A DNA stretch of 64,000 bases, taken from contig NZ_BQHR01000001.1 in assembly GCF_021601625.1 (NCBI RefSeq), forward strand, positions 62,001 through 126,000, given 5' to 3'. The stretch's first letter is position 1, and every line of letters starts with the position of its first letter. This stretch comes from Pseudomonas paraglycinae. GTDB lineage: Bacteria; Pseudomonadota; Gammaproteobacteria; Pseudomonadales; Pseudomonadaceae. The notes under the pieces were generated by a model. The model was not told where the DNA came from. It was given only the letters and a program-made list of their open reading frames with translations, and ran no database searches. A program made the position numbers and the translations under genes. Positions 38,473 through 46,380 of the stretch are shown here, in pieces.

Positions 38473-40575
38473 TCAGAAGCTGTAGGTGCCGGTGACTACC
38501 AGGCTGCGCGGTGCGCCCGGCTGGATCTGGAACGCGCTGGTGGCCGACGAGTAATACTCGCGGTCGGTGATGTTGTTCAGGGCGCCACGCAGGTCCCAGT
38601 CCTTGTGGCGGTAGCCGACCAGCGCGTCCCAACGGCCGTAGCCCGGCAACACGGTGGTGTTGGCGTTGTCGGCATAACGCTGGCCGACCAGGGTCAGGCC
38701 GGTTTCGGCGTACCAGCCCATTTCCGGTTTCCAGGTCAGGAACAGGCTGCCGTTGCGCTTGGCCACGTTGTTCACGCGTTTGCCTTCCAGGCCGTTGTTG
38801 TCCTTCTCGATGGTCGCGTCCTGCACGCCTACACCACCGCGCACATACCAGTTGCCGACGATCTTGCCGGTACCGGTCAGCTCGATCCCGCGCGAGCGTT
38901 GCAGACCGCTGAGCACGGTCAGGGTCGGGTCGTTCGGATCGGTGGTGCGGCGGTTGTAGAGTTCCAGCTCATAGACGGCGAGGGTGGTGCTCAGGCGATC
39001 GTCGAGCCAGTCGCTTTTCACGCCGATCTCTTTCTGCTTGGTCAGCTCCGGGCTCAGGTCATTGGTGTTACCGGCCGCGCCCGGGGTGATACCGATCAGA
39101 CCACCGCCTACCGGCGAGAAAGTCTTGGTCCACGAGGCGTAGAACGAATGATTCTGCAGCGGCGTCCAGACCACGCCGAAACGCGGGCTGGTACTGTGGC
39201 TGTCACGGTCTTCGGAGATGTTGCGCAGCTTGTTGGTCGACTCGATATCGAAGGTGTCGTAGCGCAGGCCGGCCAGCAATTGCCACTGATCGTTCAGGCG
39301 CAGTTGATCCTGAACATAGACCGCGCGGCTTTCGACTTCGGTGTGGCTGCTGCTCGACACCTGCATGCGCCCGGTGTGGCGCAGGTCGCGGTTGGGGTTG
39401 TACAGATCCAGCGACGGCACGGCGGAACTGCCGCGCCCGGACGTGGCGGCGTTGTAGAGCGTCGGGTCGCGGCGCTGGCTGCCGGTTTCGAGGCCGGTCA
39501 GCAGGCGGTGCTCGAGGCCGAAAGTTTCGAATCCGCCTTCCAGCTCAACGTTGTTGAACACGTTACGGGTGGTCAGGTCCTGCTGCCAGTGCTGGCGGGT
39601 GACCTTCTGCGTCGCCGGGGTGTAACCGGTGAGGTAGGTGTTGTCGAAATCGCTGTCGAGCTTGAACACACCGAGCGTGTGGCGCAGCTGCCAGTTGTCG
39701 TTGATTTCATAAGCCAGTTTCGAGCGCAGGGATTGCGTTTTGTCGTCGATGAAATCGTGATCGTTGCCGTAGGTCGTGTCCCGGTCGACATCTGCCGGAC
39801 GTCCACCGACCCCGGGAATGCCGCGATCCGGCGTGCGGTTGTAGCGGCTGTATTCGTATTGCACCAGCCAGTTCAGGTCAGGCGTGAGCTGCCAGCTCAT
39901 CGACGGTGCAAACAGCTGGCGATTGCCGCTGACGCCGTCGCGGAAGCTGTTTTCGTCCATGTTGCCCATGTTCAGGCGCAGGCTGATGTTGTCGCTCGGG
40001 TCAGTGCTGAGATCGGCGTACAGGCTGCGCAGGTCTTCGCTGCCACCCTGGGCCTCGATGGTCGAGCGGCGACCGAATTCGGGTGCCTTGCTGACGCGGT
40101 TGACGATCCCGCCCTGGCTGCCACGGCCATACAACACAGCGGCGGGGCCCTTGAGCACTTCGACGCGTTCGATGTTGTGCAGGTCGCGCTTGTACTGGCT
40201 GTCGTCGCGGATGCCGTCCAGATAGAAGTCGTTGCTGGCGTCGAAACCACGGATGCGCAGACTGTCGAAGCGCGTATCGCCGCCGCCGCTGACGTTGGGA
40301 ATACCGCTCAGGGCATCTTCGATGTCATTGATGCCGTAATCCGCGACATTGGCGGTCTTGATCGAATCGATCGCCTGCGGCACGTAACGCACCGGGGTGG
40401 AGGTGCGGGTCGCGGTGTTGCTGACCTTTACGCGCGGATCATCAACCTGCGCTTCGGCGCTGATCGACGTGGCGGGAAGCTCGGTCGCGGAGTAAGCGAA
40501 ACCGGAGGACAAAAAGGCAGAAAGCCCAAGCGTGACGGGCGTGAGACGGAACGGGGCAGGCATTGAAAAGCGCAT
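38473..40575 (-). CDS. TonB-dependent siderophore receptor
   Basis: The product is 700 residues, an outer-membrane beta-barrel with a plug. A signal peptide covers about the first 29 residues (MRFSMPAPFRLTPVTLGLSA, ending GFAYSA). The plug has the TonB-box-like start of the mature part, RYVPQAIDSIKTANVADYGI, VEVLKGPAAVLYGRGSQGG and IVNRVSK. The C-terminus ends in aromatic Phe (LVVTGTYSF), as barrel proteins do. The FhuE/Fiu-like length and plug favour a hydroxamate or catecholate siderophore. A Fur-box candidate lies just upstream at 40608-40626. Confidence 0.92.
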   Translation of the reverse strand: MRFSMPAPFRLTPVTLGLSAFLSSGFAYSATELPATSISAEAQVDDPRVKVSNTATRTSTPVRYVPQAIDSIKTANVADYGINDIEDALSGIPNVSGGGDTRFDSLRIRGFDASNDFYLDGIRDDSQYKRDLHNIERVEVLKGPAAVLYGRGSQGGIVNRVSKAPEFGRRSTIEAQGGSEDLRSLYADLSTDPSDNISLRLNMGNMDENSFRDGVSGNRQLFAPSMSWQLTPDLNWLVQYEYSRYNRTPDRGIPGVGGRPADVDRDTTYGNDHDFIDDKTQSLRSKLAYEINDNWQLRHTLGVFKLDSDFDNTYLTGYTPATQKVTRQHWQQDLTTRNVFNNVELEGGFETFGLEHRLLTGLETGSQRRDPTLYNAATSGRGSSAVPSLDLYNPNRDLRHTGRMQVSSSSHTEVESRAVYVQDQLRLNDQWQLLAGLRYDTFDIESTNKLRNISEDRDSHSTSPRFGVVWTPLQNHSFYASWTKTFSPVGGGLIGITPGAAGNTNDLSPELTKQKEIGVKSDWLDDRLSTTLAVYELELYNRRTTDPNDPTLTVLSGLQRSRGIELTGTGKIVGNWYVRGGVGVQDATIEKDNNGLEGKRVNNVAKRNGSLFLTWKPEMGWYAETGLTLVGQRYADNANTTVLPGYGRWDALVGYRHKDWDLRGALNNITDREYYSSATSAFQIQPGAPRSLVVTGTYSF

Positions 40576-40607
40576 CCGAAAGGTTGGAAGAATTCGAGCG
40601 CGCGAAT

Positions 40608-40626
40608 GGTAATGCTTTGCATTTAC
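40608..40626 (-). promoter_or_regulatory. Candidate Fur box upstream of the TonB receptor
   Basis: GGTAATGCTTTGCATTTAC agrees with the Fur consensus GATAATGATAATCATTATC at 12 of 19 positions and lies 33 bases before the receptor start. Iron repression is expected for this family. No experiment is implied. Confidence 0.45.
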
Positions 40627-40818
40627 TCCCGTTAATTATTCCTGAAAGGTTCCGTGGTTTGATTGTGTCAATTTATTTCATGTTTGTGTCGGCGCGGACA
40701 ACAAGCGCATTTGACCGATTGCCGAAACAGACTGAAAGCCATTCCGGCGTTTTTCCGCAACGACCGAGGGACTAATGTGCCGACATCGTTTTTCCCACCT
40801 TCTGAGCGGAGCTTTCCG

Positions 40819-41487
40819 ATGACTCTTCTTTACATCTACGACCCGCTGTGCGGCTGGTGCTATGGCGCCAAACCACTGGTGCAGGCCGCCCAGCAAGTGC
40901 TGCCCGTGATCGCCCACGCCGGCGGCATGATGACCGGCGCCAACCGCCAGAACGTTTCACCGCAACTGCGCAATTACGTGATGCCTCACGACCGACGCAT
41001 TGCCGAATACACCGGTCAGCCCTTCGGCGAAGCTTATTTCGAAGGCCTGTTGCGCGATCACTCGGCGGTGTTTGATTCGGCACCACCGATTGCCGCTGTG
41101 ATGGCAGCGGAAAAAATCGACGGTCGTGGCCTGGAGCTGCTTGGCCGTTTGCAGACTGCGCACTATGTCGAAGGGCGGCGAATTGCCGACGAAAGTGTGC
41201 TTGTGGAATACGCGGTAGAGCAGGGCTACAACGCCGATATGTTCTTGAACGCCGTGAAGTCCGTCGACACCGAACAACATATAAAGAACAGCCGTGCCCT
41301 GTTGGCAAAACTGGGTGGGCAGGGTTTTCCAACTTTTGCACTGGAACAGGATGGTCAGTTCACACTGGTAGATATCGGGCCGTGGCTGGGCAAGCCAGAA
41401 GCCTTCGCCCAATGGTTGAGTGAGTCGTTTACGCCTGCGCCAGGGACTGAAACCTTGCAGGTCTGTGGCCTAGATGGTTGCGCGTAA
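40819..41487 (+). CDS. DsbA-family oxidoreductase (FrnE-like), cytoplasmic
   Basis: The product is 222 residues. It starts MTLLYIYDPLCGWCYGAKPL with a CGWC redox motif (Cys11, Cys14) at the end of the first beta strand, as in thioredoxin-fold DsbA proteins. The cis-Pro region is GGQGFPTFALE. There is no signal peptide, so it acts in the cytoplasm; the substrate is unknown. The C-terminus has two further cysteines in LQVCGLDGCA, a possible metal or disulfide pair. The start at 40819 has GAGCGGAG 8 bases upstream. Confidence 0.85.
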   Translation: MTLLYIYDPLCGWCYGAKPLVQAAQQVLPVIAHAGGMMTGANRQNVSPQLRNYVMPHDRRIAEYTGQPFGEAYFEGLLRDHSAVFDSAPPIAAVMAAEKIDGRGLELLGRLQTAHYVEGRRIADESVLVEYAVEQGYNADMFLNAVKSVDTEQHIKNSRALLAKLGGQGFPTFALEQDGQFTLVDIGPWLGKPEAFAQWLSESFTPAPGTETLQVCGLDGCA

Positions 41488-41590
41488 TCCCGCATCAAAA
41501 TCCCTGACTGCGAGCAATTCCGTGCACGAAGCCATCGCAAAATTTACTTTTTTTAGACGTTTTTCGCCTATTTAAAGACGATTCTTGAAA

Positions 41591-41620
41591 TTGACACATT
41601 GTTGAGGGCGCGGCTACGAT
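41591..41620 (+). promoter_or_regulatory. Sigma-70 promoter of the OprD leader
   Basis: A perfect -35 TTGACA (41591-41596), an 18-base spacer and -10 TACGAT (41615-41620). The transcript would start near 41627 and run through a terminator-like hairpin before reaching the porin gene. Confidence 0.6.
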
Positions 41621-41667
41621 TCGGCCCAACGCCTGTGGCTAACCGCCATGACTCAAAATTAGGAGCA

Positions 41668-41706
41668 GGCCCGCCATGACATTGTCTTGAGCGGGTCTTT
41701 TTGTTT
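41668..41706 (+). terminator. Leader terminator/attenuator upstream of OprD gene
   Basis: GGCCCGC (41668-41674) pairs with GCGGGTC (41691-41697), followed by TTTTTGTTT. The loop contains a four-residue reading frame, ATG-ACA-TTG-TCT-TGA (41676-41690), preceded by AGGAG at 41661. Translation of this frame would break the hairpin. It could be an attenuator or the end of an about 80-base small RNA. Confidence 0.55.
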
Positions 41707-41786
41707 CGGGGTGAATAAAAGAGTGCAATAAGCGCCGTTTCAGCCGTTCGACACAGCGCGTTTCAACCCGTAATAAGGAAAACAAA

Positions 41787-43091
41787 ATGTTGAACAAGCG
41801 AATCAGTCTGATCGCACTGGGGATGTTGAGTGCCACTTCGGCCATGGCTAACGACCAGGCCGAGTCCAAGGGTTTTGTGGAAGACAGCAGCCTCAAAGTG
41901 CTGCTGCGCAATGCCTACATCAATCGTGATTACAAAAACGGTAACGACGATAAAGCCGAGTGGGGCCAAGCGGCCATCGGTACGTTCTCGTCCGGTTTCA
42001 CCCAGGGCACCGTCGGTGTGGGTGTGGACGCGTTCGGTCTGTACGCGCTGCGTCTGGACGGCGGCAAGGGCCGCAGCGGCGCCGGCGGTATCGACTTTTT
42101 CAAGCAAGACAACAACGGCAACCCGGCTGACGATCTGGCCAAGGGCGGCGCGGCAGTCAAATTCCGTTTCTCCAACACCGTGCTGACCTACGGTGACCAG
42201 ATGCCGGCCCTGCCGGTGCTGAACTACGACAACTCCCGTCTGCTCCCAGAGAGCTACACCGGTACCTTGATCACTTCCAAAGAGATCAAAGGTCTGCAGC
42301 TGGATGCTGGCCGTTTCACCGCGGAATCGCGCAAGAGCGATGAAGGCCGTGACAGCGGTGGTCTGAAGTCGATCAACGTGTTGGGCGGTAGCTACCAGTT
42401 CACCGAAAACTTCAAGGGCGCGCTGTACGCTTCCGACGTCGAAGACGTGCTGAAGAAGCAATACGTGAACGCCAACTACGTGTTGCCGTTCAACAAGGAT
42501 CAGTCCCTGACCCTGGACTTCAACGGCTACCGCACCAAGCTGGAAGACTCCTACATCCGCGAGAACACTGTACCGGGTAAAAGTATCGTCACTGGTGACG
42601 ACAACAAAATCTGGAGCCTGGCAGCAACCTTCGCCACTGGTCCGCACTCGTTCACCGTGGCGCACCAGCGTTCCACCGGCGACAGTAACCTGGGCTACGC
42701 CTACGGCGGCTACCAGAAAGATCAACATCGTGTCGGGGACGGTGGCAACACCATCTACCTGGCCAACTCCTACTGGTCCGACTTCAACGCTGAAGACGAG
42801 CGCAGCTGGCAGTTGGGCTACGGCCTGGACTTCAGCGCATTCGGCGTACCGGGTCTGAGCTACAACTTCGCGTACGTGCGTGGCGACAACATCACCACGT
42901 CCACCAGCGAAGGCGGCACCGAGCGCGAGATCTTCAACCAGTTCAAGTACGTCGTGCAAAGTGGCCCGGTCAAAGACCTGAGCATCAAGCTGCGTAGCTC
43001 GATCCTGCGTGTTTCGCAGAAATCCAGCGAATACAACGTCAGCGGCAACGAACTGCGTGTATTCGTGGACTACCCGATCAACATCTTCTGA
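41787..43091 (+). CDS. OprD-family outer-membrane porin
   Basis: The product is 434 residues, with a signal peptide MLNKRISLIALGMLSATSAM cleaved near AMA-ND. The mature start FVEDSSLKVLLRNAYINRDY and the end LRVFVDYPINIF are typical OprD family barrel features. OprD members let in amino acids, peptides or small organic acids; the exact substrate cannot be read. An A-rich stretch TAATAAGGAAAACAAA directly before the ATG includes the ribosome binding site and resembles Hfq/Crc target tracts, so catabolite control is possible. Its leader holds a terminator (41668-41706). Confidence 0.93.
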   Translation: MLNKRISLIALGMLSATSAMANDQAESKGFVEDSSLKVLLRNAYINRDYKNGNDDKAEWGQAAIGTFSSGFTQGTVGVGVDAFGLYALRLDGGKGRSGAGGIDFFKQDNNGNPADDLAKGGAAVKFRFSNTVLTYGDQMPALPVLNYDNSRLLPESYTGTLITSKEIKGLQLDAGRFTAESRKSDEGRDSGGLKSINVLGGSYQFTENFKGALYASDVEDVLKKQYVNANYVLPFNKDQSLTLDFNGYRTKLEDSYIRENTVPGKSIVTGDDNKIWSLAATFATGPHSFTVAHQRSTGDSNLGYAYGGYQKDQHRVGDGGNTIYLANSYWSDFNAEDERSWQLGYGLDFSAFGVPGLSYNFAYVRGDNITTSTSEGGTEREIFNQFKYVVQSGPVKDLSIKLRSSILRVSQKSSEYNVSGNELRVFVDYPINIF

Positions 43092-43120
43092 TGATCGGTT
43101 GAACCCGCGAAACGCGACAG

Positions 43121-43151
43121 AAAAACCCCGACTGGTTCGGGGTTTTTTTTT
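43121..43151 (+). terminator. Terminator of the OprD gene
   Basis: AAAAACCCCGA, loop CTGG, TTCGGGGTTTTTTTTT, 30 bases after the stop. Confidence 0.93.
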
Positions 43152-43194
43152 GACGCTTTTTGAAAAAACAGCATAAAAACCCGTGTTTTTGTCA

Positions 43195-43234
43195 TTTGAA
43201 ATGCACTTTCAAGCCGTTTCAAATCGCGTTTCAA
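43195..43234 (+). promoter_or_regulatory. Array of four TTTSAA hexamers upstream of the dioxygenase operon
   Basis: TTTGAA at 43195 and TTTCAA at 43207, 43217 and 43229 repeat at 12, 10 and 12 bases, close to one helical turn. Two of them are extended to GTTTCAAA. This suggests a protein binding side by side on one DNA face. The binding protein is unknown; the LysR regulator at 45454 is one candidate. Confidence 0.4.
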
Positions 43235-43272
43235 ACAGGACTTTAAATGCCTGAAATTCTTTCTCATGGACG

Positions 43273-43321
43273 CAAATTCTCCACCTAATAGATTAGGCCG
43301 CTCAATGCAGCGGAGAATTTG
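43273..43321 (+). promoter_or_regulatory. Three-way-junction leader RNA covering the ribosome binding site
   Basis: Outer stem CAAATTCT (43273-43280) pairs with AGAATTTG (43314-43321). Inside are hairpin CCTAA-TAGA-TTAGG (43284-43297 with the flanking A/T pair) and, stacked next to it, hairpin CCGCT-CAATGC-AGCGG (43298-43313). Only CCA (43281-43283) is unpaired at the junction. The Shine-Dalgarno GGAG (43312-43315) is fully paired and the ATG follows 3 bases after the stem. This is the geometry of a translational switch. I do not match it to a named riboswitch. Confidence 0.6.
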
Positions 43322-43324
43322 GTA

Positions 43325-44071
43325 ATGATCGTTTTAACCAGAGAAGTGGGCGAATCGCTACGGCGCGACAAGTACGCCAATGTGCAGGGTGCTGACTTCA
43401 ATCTCTACGGTCATTTCGCCGACTTCGTCAGACTGACCAAAAGTTGGGAAAACATGGAGCCTGACAGTTACTACGGTCAGGCCGAAGCCGGCATGCGTTA
43501 CCGTCGTTACAGCGACTTTGAATACAACCCCAAGACTCGTGAACTGAAGCAACTGGAACATCGCGCGTACGTGCAGTCCAAGGCCAACAACAGCTATGTG
43601 GGCGGCGTGGTGCGGCACTTCCAGGACTTCTCGGACGAAGTCATCAGCTCGCCGGTGATGCGCAGCCTGATCGACACCGATTTCGAAGTGTACAAAAGCG
43701 TGTTGCCGGAAGAACTGCACGATGAAATCTGGCAGTGCCAGATCCATCAGATCCGCATCGAGATCAAACCCGGCAAACAACTGGAAATCACCCCGGAAGG
43801 GATTCACTGCGACGGTTATCCGTTCAGCGGCGTGCACTTCTGGGGCCGCAACAATGTCGAGGGTGCGGAGAGTCGTCTGTACGACATCCACGAGCATCAA
43901 CTGGCGTCGACCACCTACCAGGAAATCCTCGACACAACTTACTTCCTCGACCGCGACATGCGCCACTACGTGACCCCGGCGCGCAACACCCATACCCATG
44001 CCATGGCGTACCGGCAGATCCTGGCAATTTCTTTCTCGCGGCCCGGGACCGCTTTCGACATTGTTCGCTAA
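43325..44071 (+). CDS. 2-oxoglutarate/Fe(II)-dependent dioxygenase (amino-acid hydroxylase type)
   Basis: The product is 248 residues and matches the 2OG-Fe dioxygenase family Pfam PF10014, which includes free L-isoleucine hydroxylase of Bacillus. The Fe-binding triad is His161 and Asp163 in IHCDGYPFSGVHFWGRNN and probably His213 in RDMRHYVTPA; Arg220 or Arg230 could bind 2-oxoglutarate. The start is the ATG at 43325, with GGAG 9 bases upstream inside a folded leader; a TTG at 43319 is unlikely. It leads an operon with an acetyltransferase and AzlC-AzlD, which points to a free branched-chain or similar amino acid as substrate (inference). Confidence 0.85.
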   Translation: MIVLTREVGESLRRDKYANVQGADFNLYGHFADFVRLTKSWENMEPDSYYGQAEAGMRYRRYSDFEYNPKTRELKQLEHRAYVQSKANNSYVGGVVRHFQDFSDEVISSPVMRSLIDTDFEVYKSVLPEELHDEIWQCQIHQIRIEIKPGKQLEITPEGIHCDGYPFSGVHFWGRNNVEGAESRLYDIHEHQLASTTYQEILDTTYFLDRDMRHYVTPARNTHTHAMAYRQILAISFSRPGTAFDIVR

Positions 44072-44528
44072 TCAGATCACCCAAATAGACGGCGTCGAAT
44101 GCTCGACGCCGGTGGTGCTGCGGCGCGCGACGGCCAAGGACGCGCAGCGCATGGAGCGCTTCTTCCGCCAGTTCGACGAAGTGTCGTTCTGTGAATGGCA
44201 GGACGCCAAATGCCTGCGCGGCGTGTTGATCCAGAAAACCACCACGGCCTATCTGGCGTTCGACGTCGAAGGCGAGATCGTCGGTGCGGTACTGGGCGGC
44301 ATGCTGGGTAGTCGCGGCACGATCAACCATCTGGCGGTCAGCCTGCGCTATCGCAGCCAGGGTGTAGGCCAGCGGCTGGTGGAAGCGGCGTCGGCCGACA
44401 TGAAACGGGTCGGTGTGCTGCGGATGTTTCTGTTCGTCGACGATGCTAACCTCGCGGGCAAGCGTTTCTGGACGGCCCAGGGTTTTTGCGAACCTCACGG
44501 CGAGCGGACATTTGAGAGGGATCTATGA
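44061..44528 (+). CDS. GNAT-family N-acetyltransferase
   Basis: The product is about 155 residues. The GNAT core is clear: VVLRRATAKDAQRMERFFRQ, then EGEIVGAVLGGM, the acetyl-CoA-binding INHLAVSLRYRSQGVGQRLV and KRFWTAQGFCEPHGE. No ATG stands before the first beta strand. The best start is TTG at 44061, overlapping the dioxygenase stop by 11 bases, which would need translational coupling. It overlaps azlC by 4 bases. In this operon it may acetylate the amino group of the hydroxylated product. Confidence 0.8.
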   Translation: MFANQITQIDGVECSTPVVLRRATAKDAQRMERFFRQFDEVSFCEWQDAKCLRGVLIQKTTTAYLAFDVEGEIVGAVLGGMLGSRGTINHLAVSLRYRSQGVGQRLVEAASADMKRVGVLRMFLFVDDANLAGKRFWTAQGFCEPHGERTFERDL

Positions 44529-45241
44529 ATGAAACATCCGGCAGTGCGCCGCTGATGGTCGACCGTCAGCCATCGCGCACCTTTGCCGAAGCCAGCCCGG
44601 TGGTGGCCGGTTACTTCACCGTGTCGTTCGTGTTCGGGCTGATGGCCGTCAACGCCGGGCTGCCGCTGTGGCTGCCGGTGGCCATGTGTCTGTTCGTGTA
44701 TGCCGGGGCTTCGCAATTCGCGGCGCTGGCGCTGATCAGCAGCGGGGCATCGCTGACCACCATCGTGCTGACCACGTTTCTGATCAACGCGCGGCACATG
44801 CTGATGTCGGTCTACATGGCGAAGGCCCTGCGCGCGCTGGGCCTGAGCCGCATGGAGCGCTGGTGTTACGCCGGCGGCCTGACCGATGAATCGTTCGCCT
44901 TCCACAGCGTCAAACTGGGCACCGGTGCGCCGGTGAACATCCGTTATCTGATCGGCTTCAACCTGTTCTGCCACACCTCGTGGGTGATCGGCGGATTGTT
45001 GGGTGCGCTGTGCGCGCAGTACGCGTCGCACCTGATCAAATACCAGCTCGATTACGCGCTGACCGCGATGATGCTCTACGTGCTGGTCTCGCTGTGCAAC
45101 ACCCGCAACAAACTCATCGCCGCGATGGCCGCAGTCGTCTGCATGGGCGCACTGAGCCTGGTGGGCAGCTCGCCGTTCAACGTTTTCATCGCCACGTTTG
45201 TGGGCTGCGGAGTGGGTGTATGCCTGACCAAACGTTCCTGA
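44525..45241 (+). CDS. azlC: AzlC-family branched-chain amino acid exporter, large subunit
   Basis: The product is 238 residues with about seven membrane segments. It has the family motif start SPVVAGYFTVSFVFGLMAVN, FVYAGASQFAALALISSG, and INARHMLMSVYMAKALRALG with the conserved RH. With AzlD it forms an inner-membrane exporter of branched-chain amino acids or analogues (BrnFE/AzlCD). It overlaps the acetyltransferase by 4 bases and azlD by 22 bases. Confidence 0.92.
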   Translation: MNETSGSAPLMVDRQPSRTFAEASPVVAGYFTVSFVFGLMAVNAGLPLWLPVAMCLFVYAGASQFAALALISSGASLTTIVLTTFLINARHMLMSVYMAKALRALGLSRMERWCYAGGLTDESFAFHSVKLGTGAPVNIRYLIGFNLFCHTSWVIGGLLGALCAQYASHLIKYQLDYALTAMMLYVLVSLCNTRNKLIAAMAAVVCMGALSLVGSSPFNVFIATFVGCGVGVCLTKRS

Positions 45242-45537
45242 TTCTGGTGGTCGCTCTGATGATGGCCGTGACCTTCCTGCCACGGGCCTTGCCGCTGCAG
45301 GTCAACACCGAGCACTGGCCGCCCTTCGTCGCGCGGGCGCTGGAGTACCTGCCGGTGGCGATCGTCGCTGCGATCAGCCTGACACCCTTGTTGATCAAGG
45401 ATCAGCACATACAGCTCGATCGCCCGGAATTCTATGCAGCGATTCCGACGCTGTTATGTGCGTATTTCAGCAAAAACCTCTTTCTCAGTGTGGCGGTTGG
45501 GACGGCTGCGTACATTGCGCTCGGCTCGTTCATGTAG
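45220..45537 (+). CDS. azlD: AzlD-family branched-chain amino acid exporter, small subunit
   Basis: The product is 105 residues with four hydrophobic segments. MMAVTFLPRALPLQVN and YLPVAIVAAISLTPLLI are typical for AzlD. The start at 45220 lies inside the end of azlC, a usual coupling in this pair. Its last 84 bases are also the 3' end of the LysR gene on the other strand. Confidence 0.92.
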   Translation: MPDQTFLILVVALMMAVTFLPRALPLQVNTEHWPPFVARALEYLPVAIVAAISLTPLLIKDQHIQLDRPEFYAAIPTLLCAYFSKNLFLSVAVGTAAYIALGSFM

Positions 45538-46380
45538 CGGCAGATCGACCACGTCGTTCAACGCCTGGCCGGACAGATCCGGGTTGTTCACCGCCAGGCG
45601 CACTTCGAGGAAATCCTCGAACCCGGGGAAAATCGTCAGGCCGTTTTTCTGCGCGGCCTCGCGGGAGACCATGCCGACCGCGTCCATCTGGGTGATGAGC
45701 GACAAAGTCAGCGTTTCGCTGCAGGAGTAGATCGTCCGCTGACTGTTCTCGTGATTGCCCAGCCCTGCGTCGAGAAAACGCAAAAAGCTGTGGGAATACG
45801 GACAATCTTCTGCGGGACGCACCTGAAACTTGTTGCCGAGCAACGTCAGCGGATCGTTCTCCTGACCACAGTGCGCGCCGACCACCTGCACCTGCACTTC
45901 AGGCAGGACAATGCTCGGCAGACCCGGACGCTGCGGGCCGATCAACACCGCAAGGTCGAAGTCCTCGTTCTTCAGCTTGCTGAGGTTTTCCATCGACTCG
46001 GCGTAGCTGAATTCCATCTGGTAATCGGGAAACACCTCGATCAGGCGCCCGATCAATCGTCGGTTGAAATCCGGGTCCAGCGTGGTGTTCAACGCCACTT
46101 TCAATGTGCGTTGTCCCGGCACCTTCAATGCTTCGACTTTCTCTTCCATCTGCCGCGTGGCAATCAGCACTCTGTCCATATAAGGCGTCAGCTCGGTGCC
46201 TTGCGGCGTCAGCGTCAGCCCCTTGTTGGATCGTCTAAACAAGCGGAAACCGAACTGCTCTTCGACCTTGTTCAACTGTGCGGCCAGGGCCTGCACGGTC
46301 AGGCACGAATGCTCGGCTGCGGCCGACAACGAGCCGGTCTGCACGATGCGCATGAGGTTGCGTAAGGTTCTGCTATCCAT
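45454..46380 (-). CDS. LysR-family transcriptional regulator
   Basis: The product is 308 residues. The N-terminal winged helix-turn-helix is MDSRTLRNLMRIVQTGSLSA and TVQALAAQLNKVEEQFGFRL; the effector domain follows, with LKVALNTTLDPDFNRRLIGR. The C-terminus HERAERNVRSRPNRHTEKEV lies antisense to the end of azlD by 84 bases. It may control the dioxygenase-azlCD operon or the tautomerase operon on its other side; the sequence does not decide. Confidence 0.88.
   Translation of the reverse strand: MDSRTLRNLMRIVQTGSLSAAAEHSCLTVQALAAQLNKVEEQFGFRLFRRSNKGLTLTPQGTELTPYMDRVLIATRQMEEKVEALKVPGQRTLKVALNTTLDPDFNRRLIGRLIEVFPDYQMEFSYAESMENLSKLKNEDFDLAVLIGPQRPGLPSIVLPEVQVQVVGAHCGQENDPLTLLGNKFQVRPAEDCPYSHSFLRFLDAGLGNHENSQRTIYSCSETLTLSLITQMDAVGMVSREAAQKNGLTIFPGFEDFLEVRLAVNNPDLSGQALNDVVDLPLHERAERNVRSRPNRHTEKEVFAEIRT

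Noticed and set aside
38605-40566. 653-codon plus-strand frame
   Set aside because: It is antisense to the TonB receptor; low-complexity Val/Ala/Gln composition.
41763-42959. 398-codon minus-strand frame
   Set aside because: It is antisense to the OprD porin, whose signal peptide and barrel end are clear.
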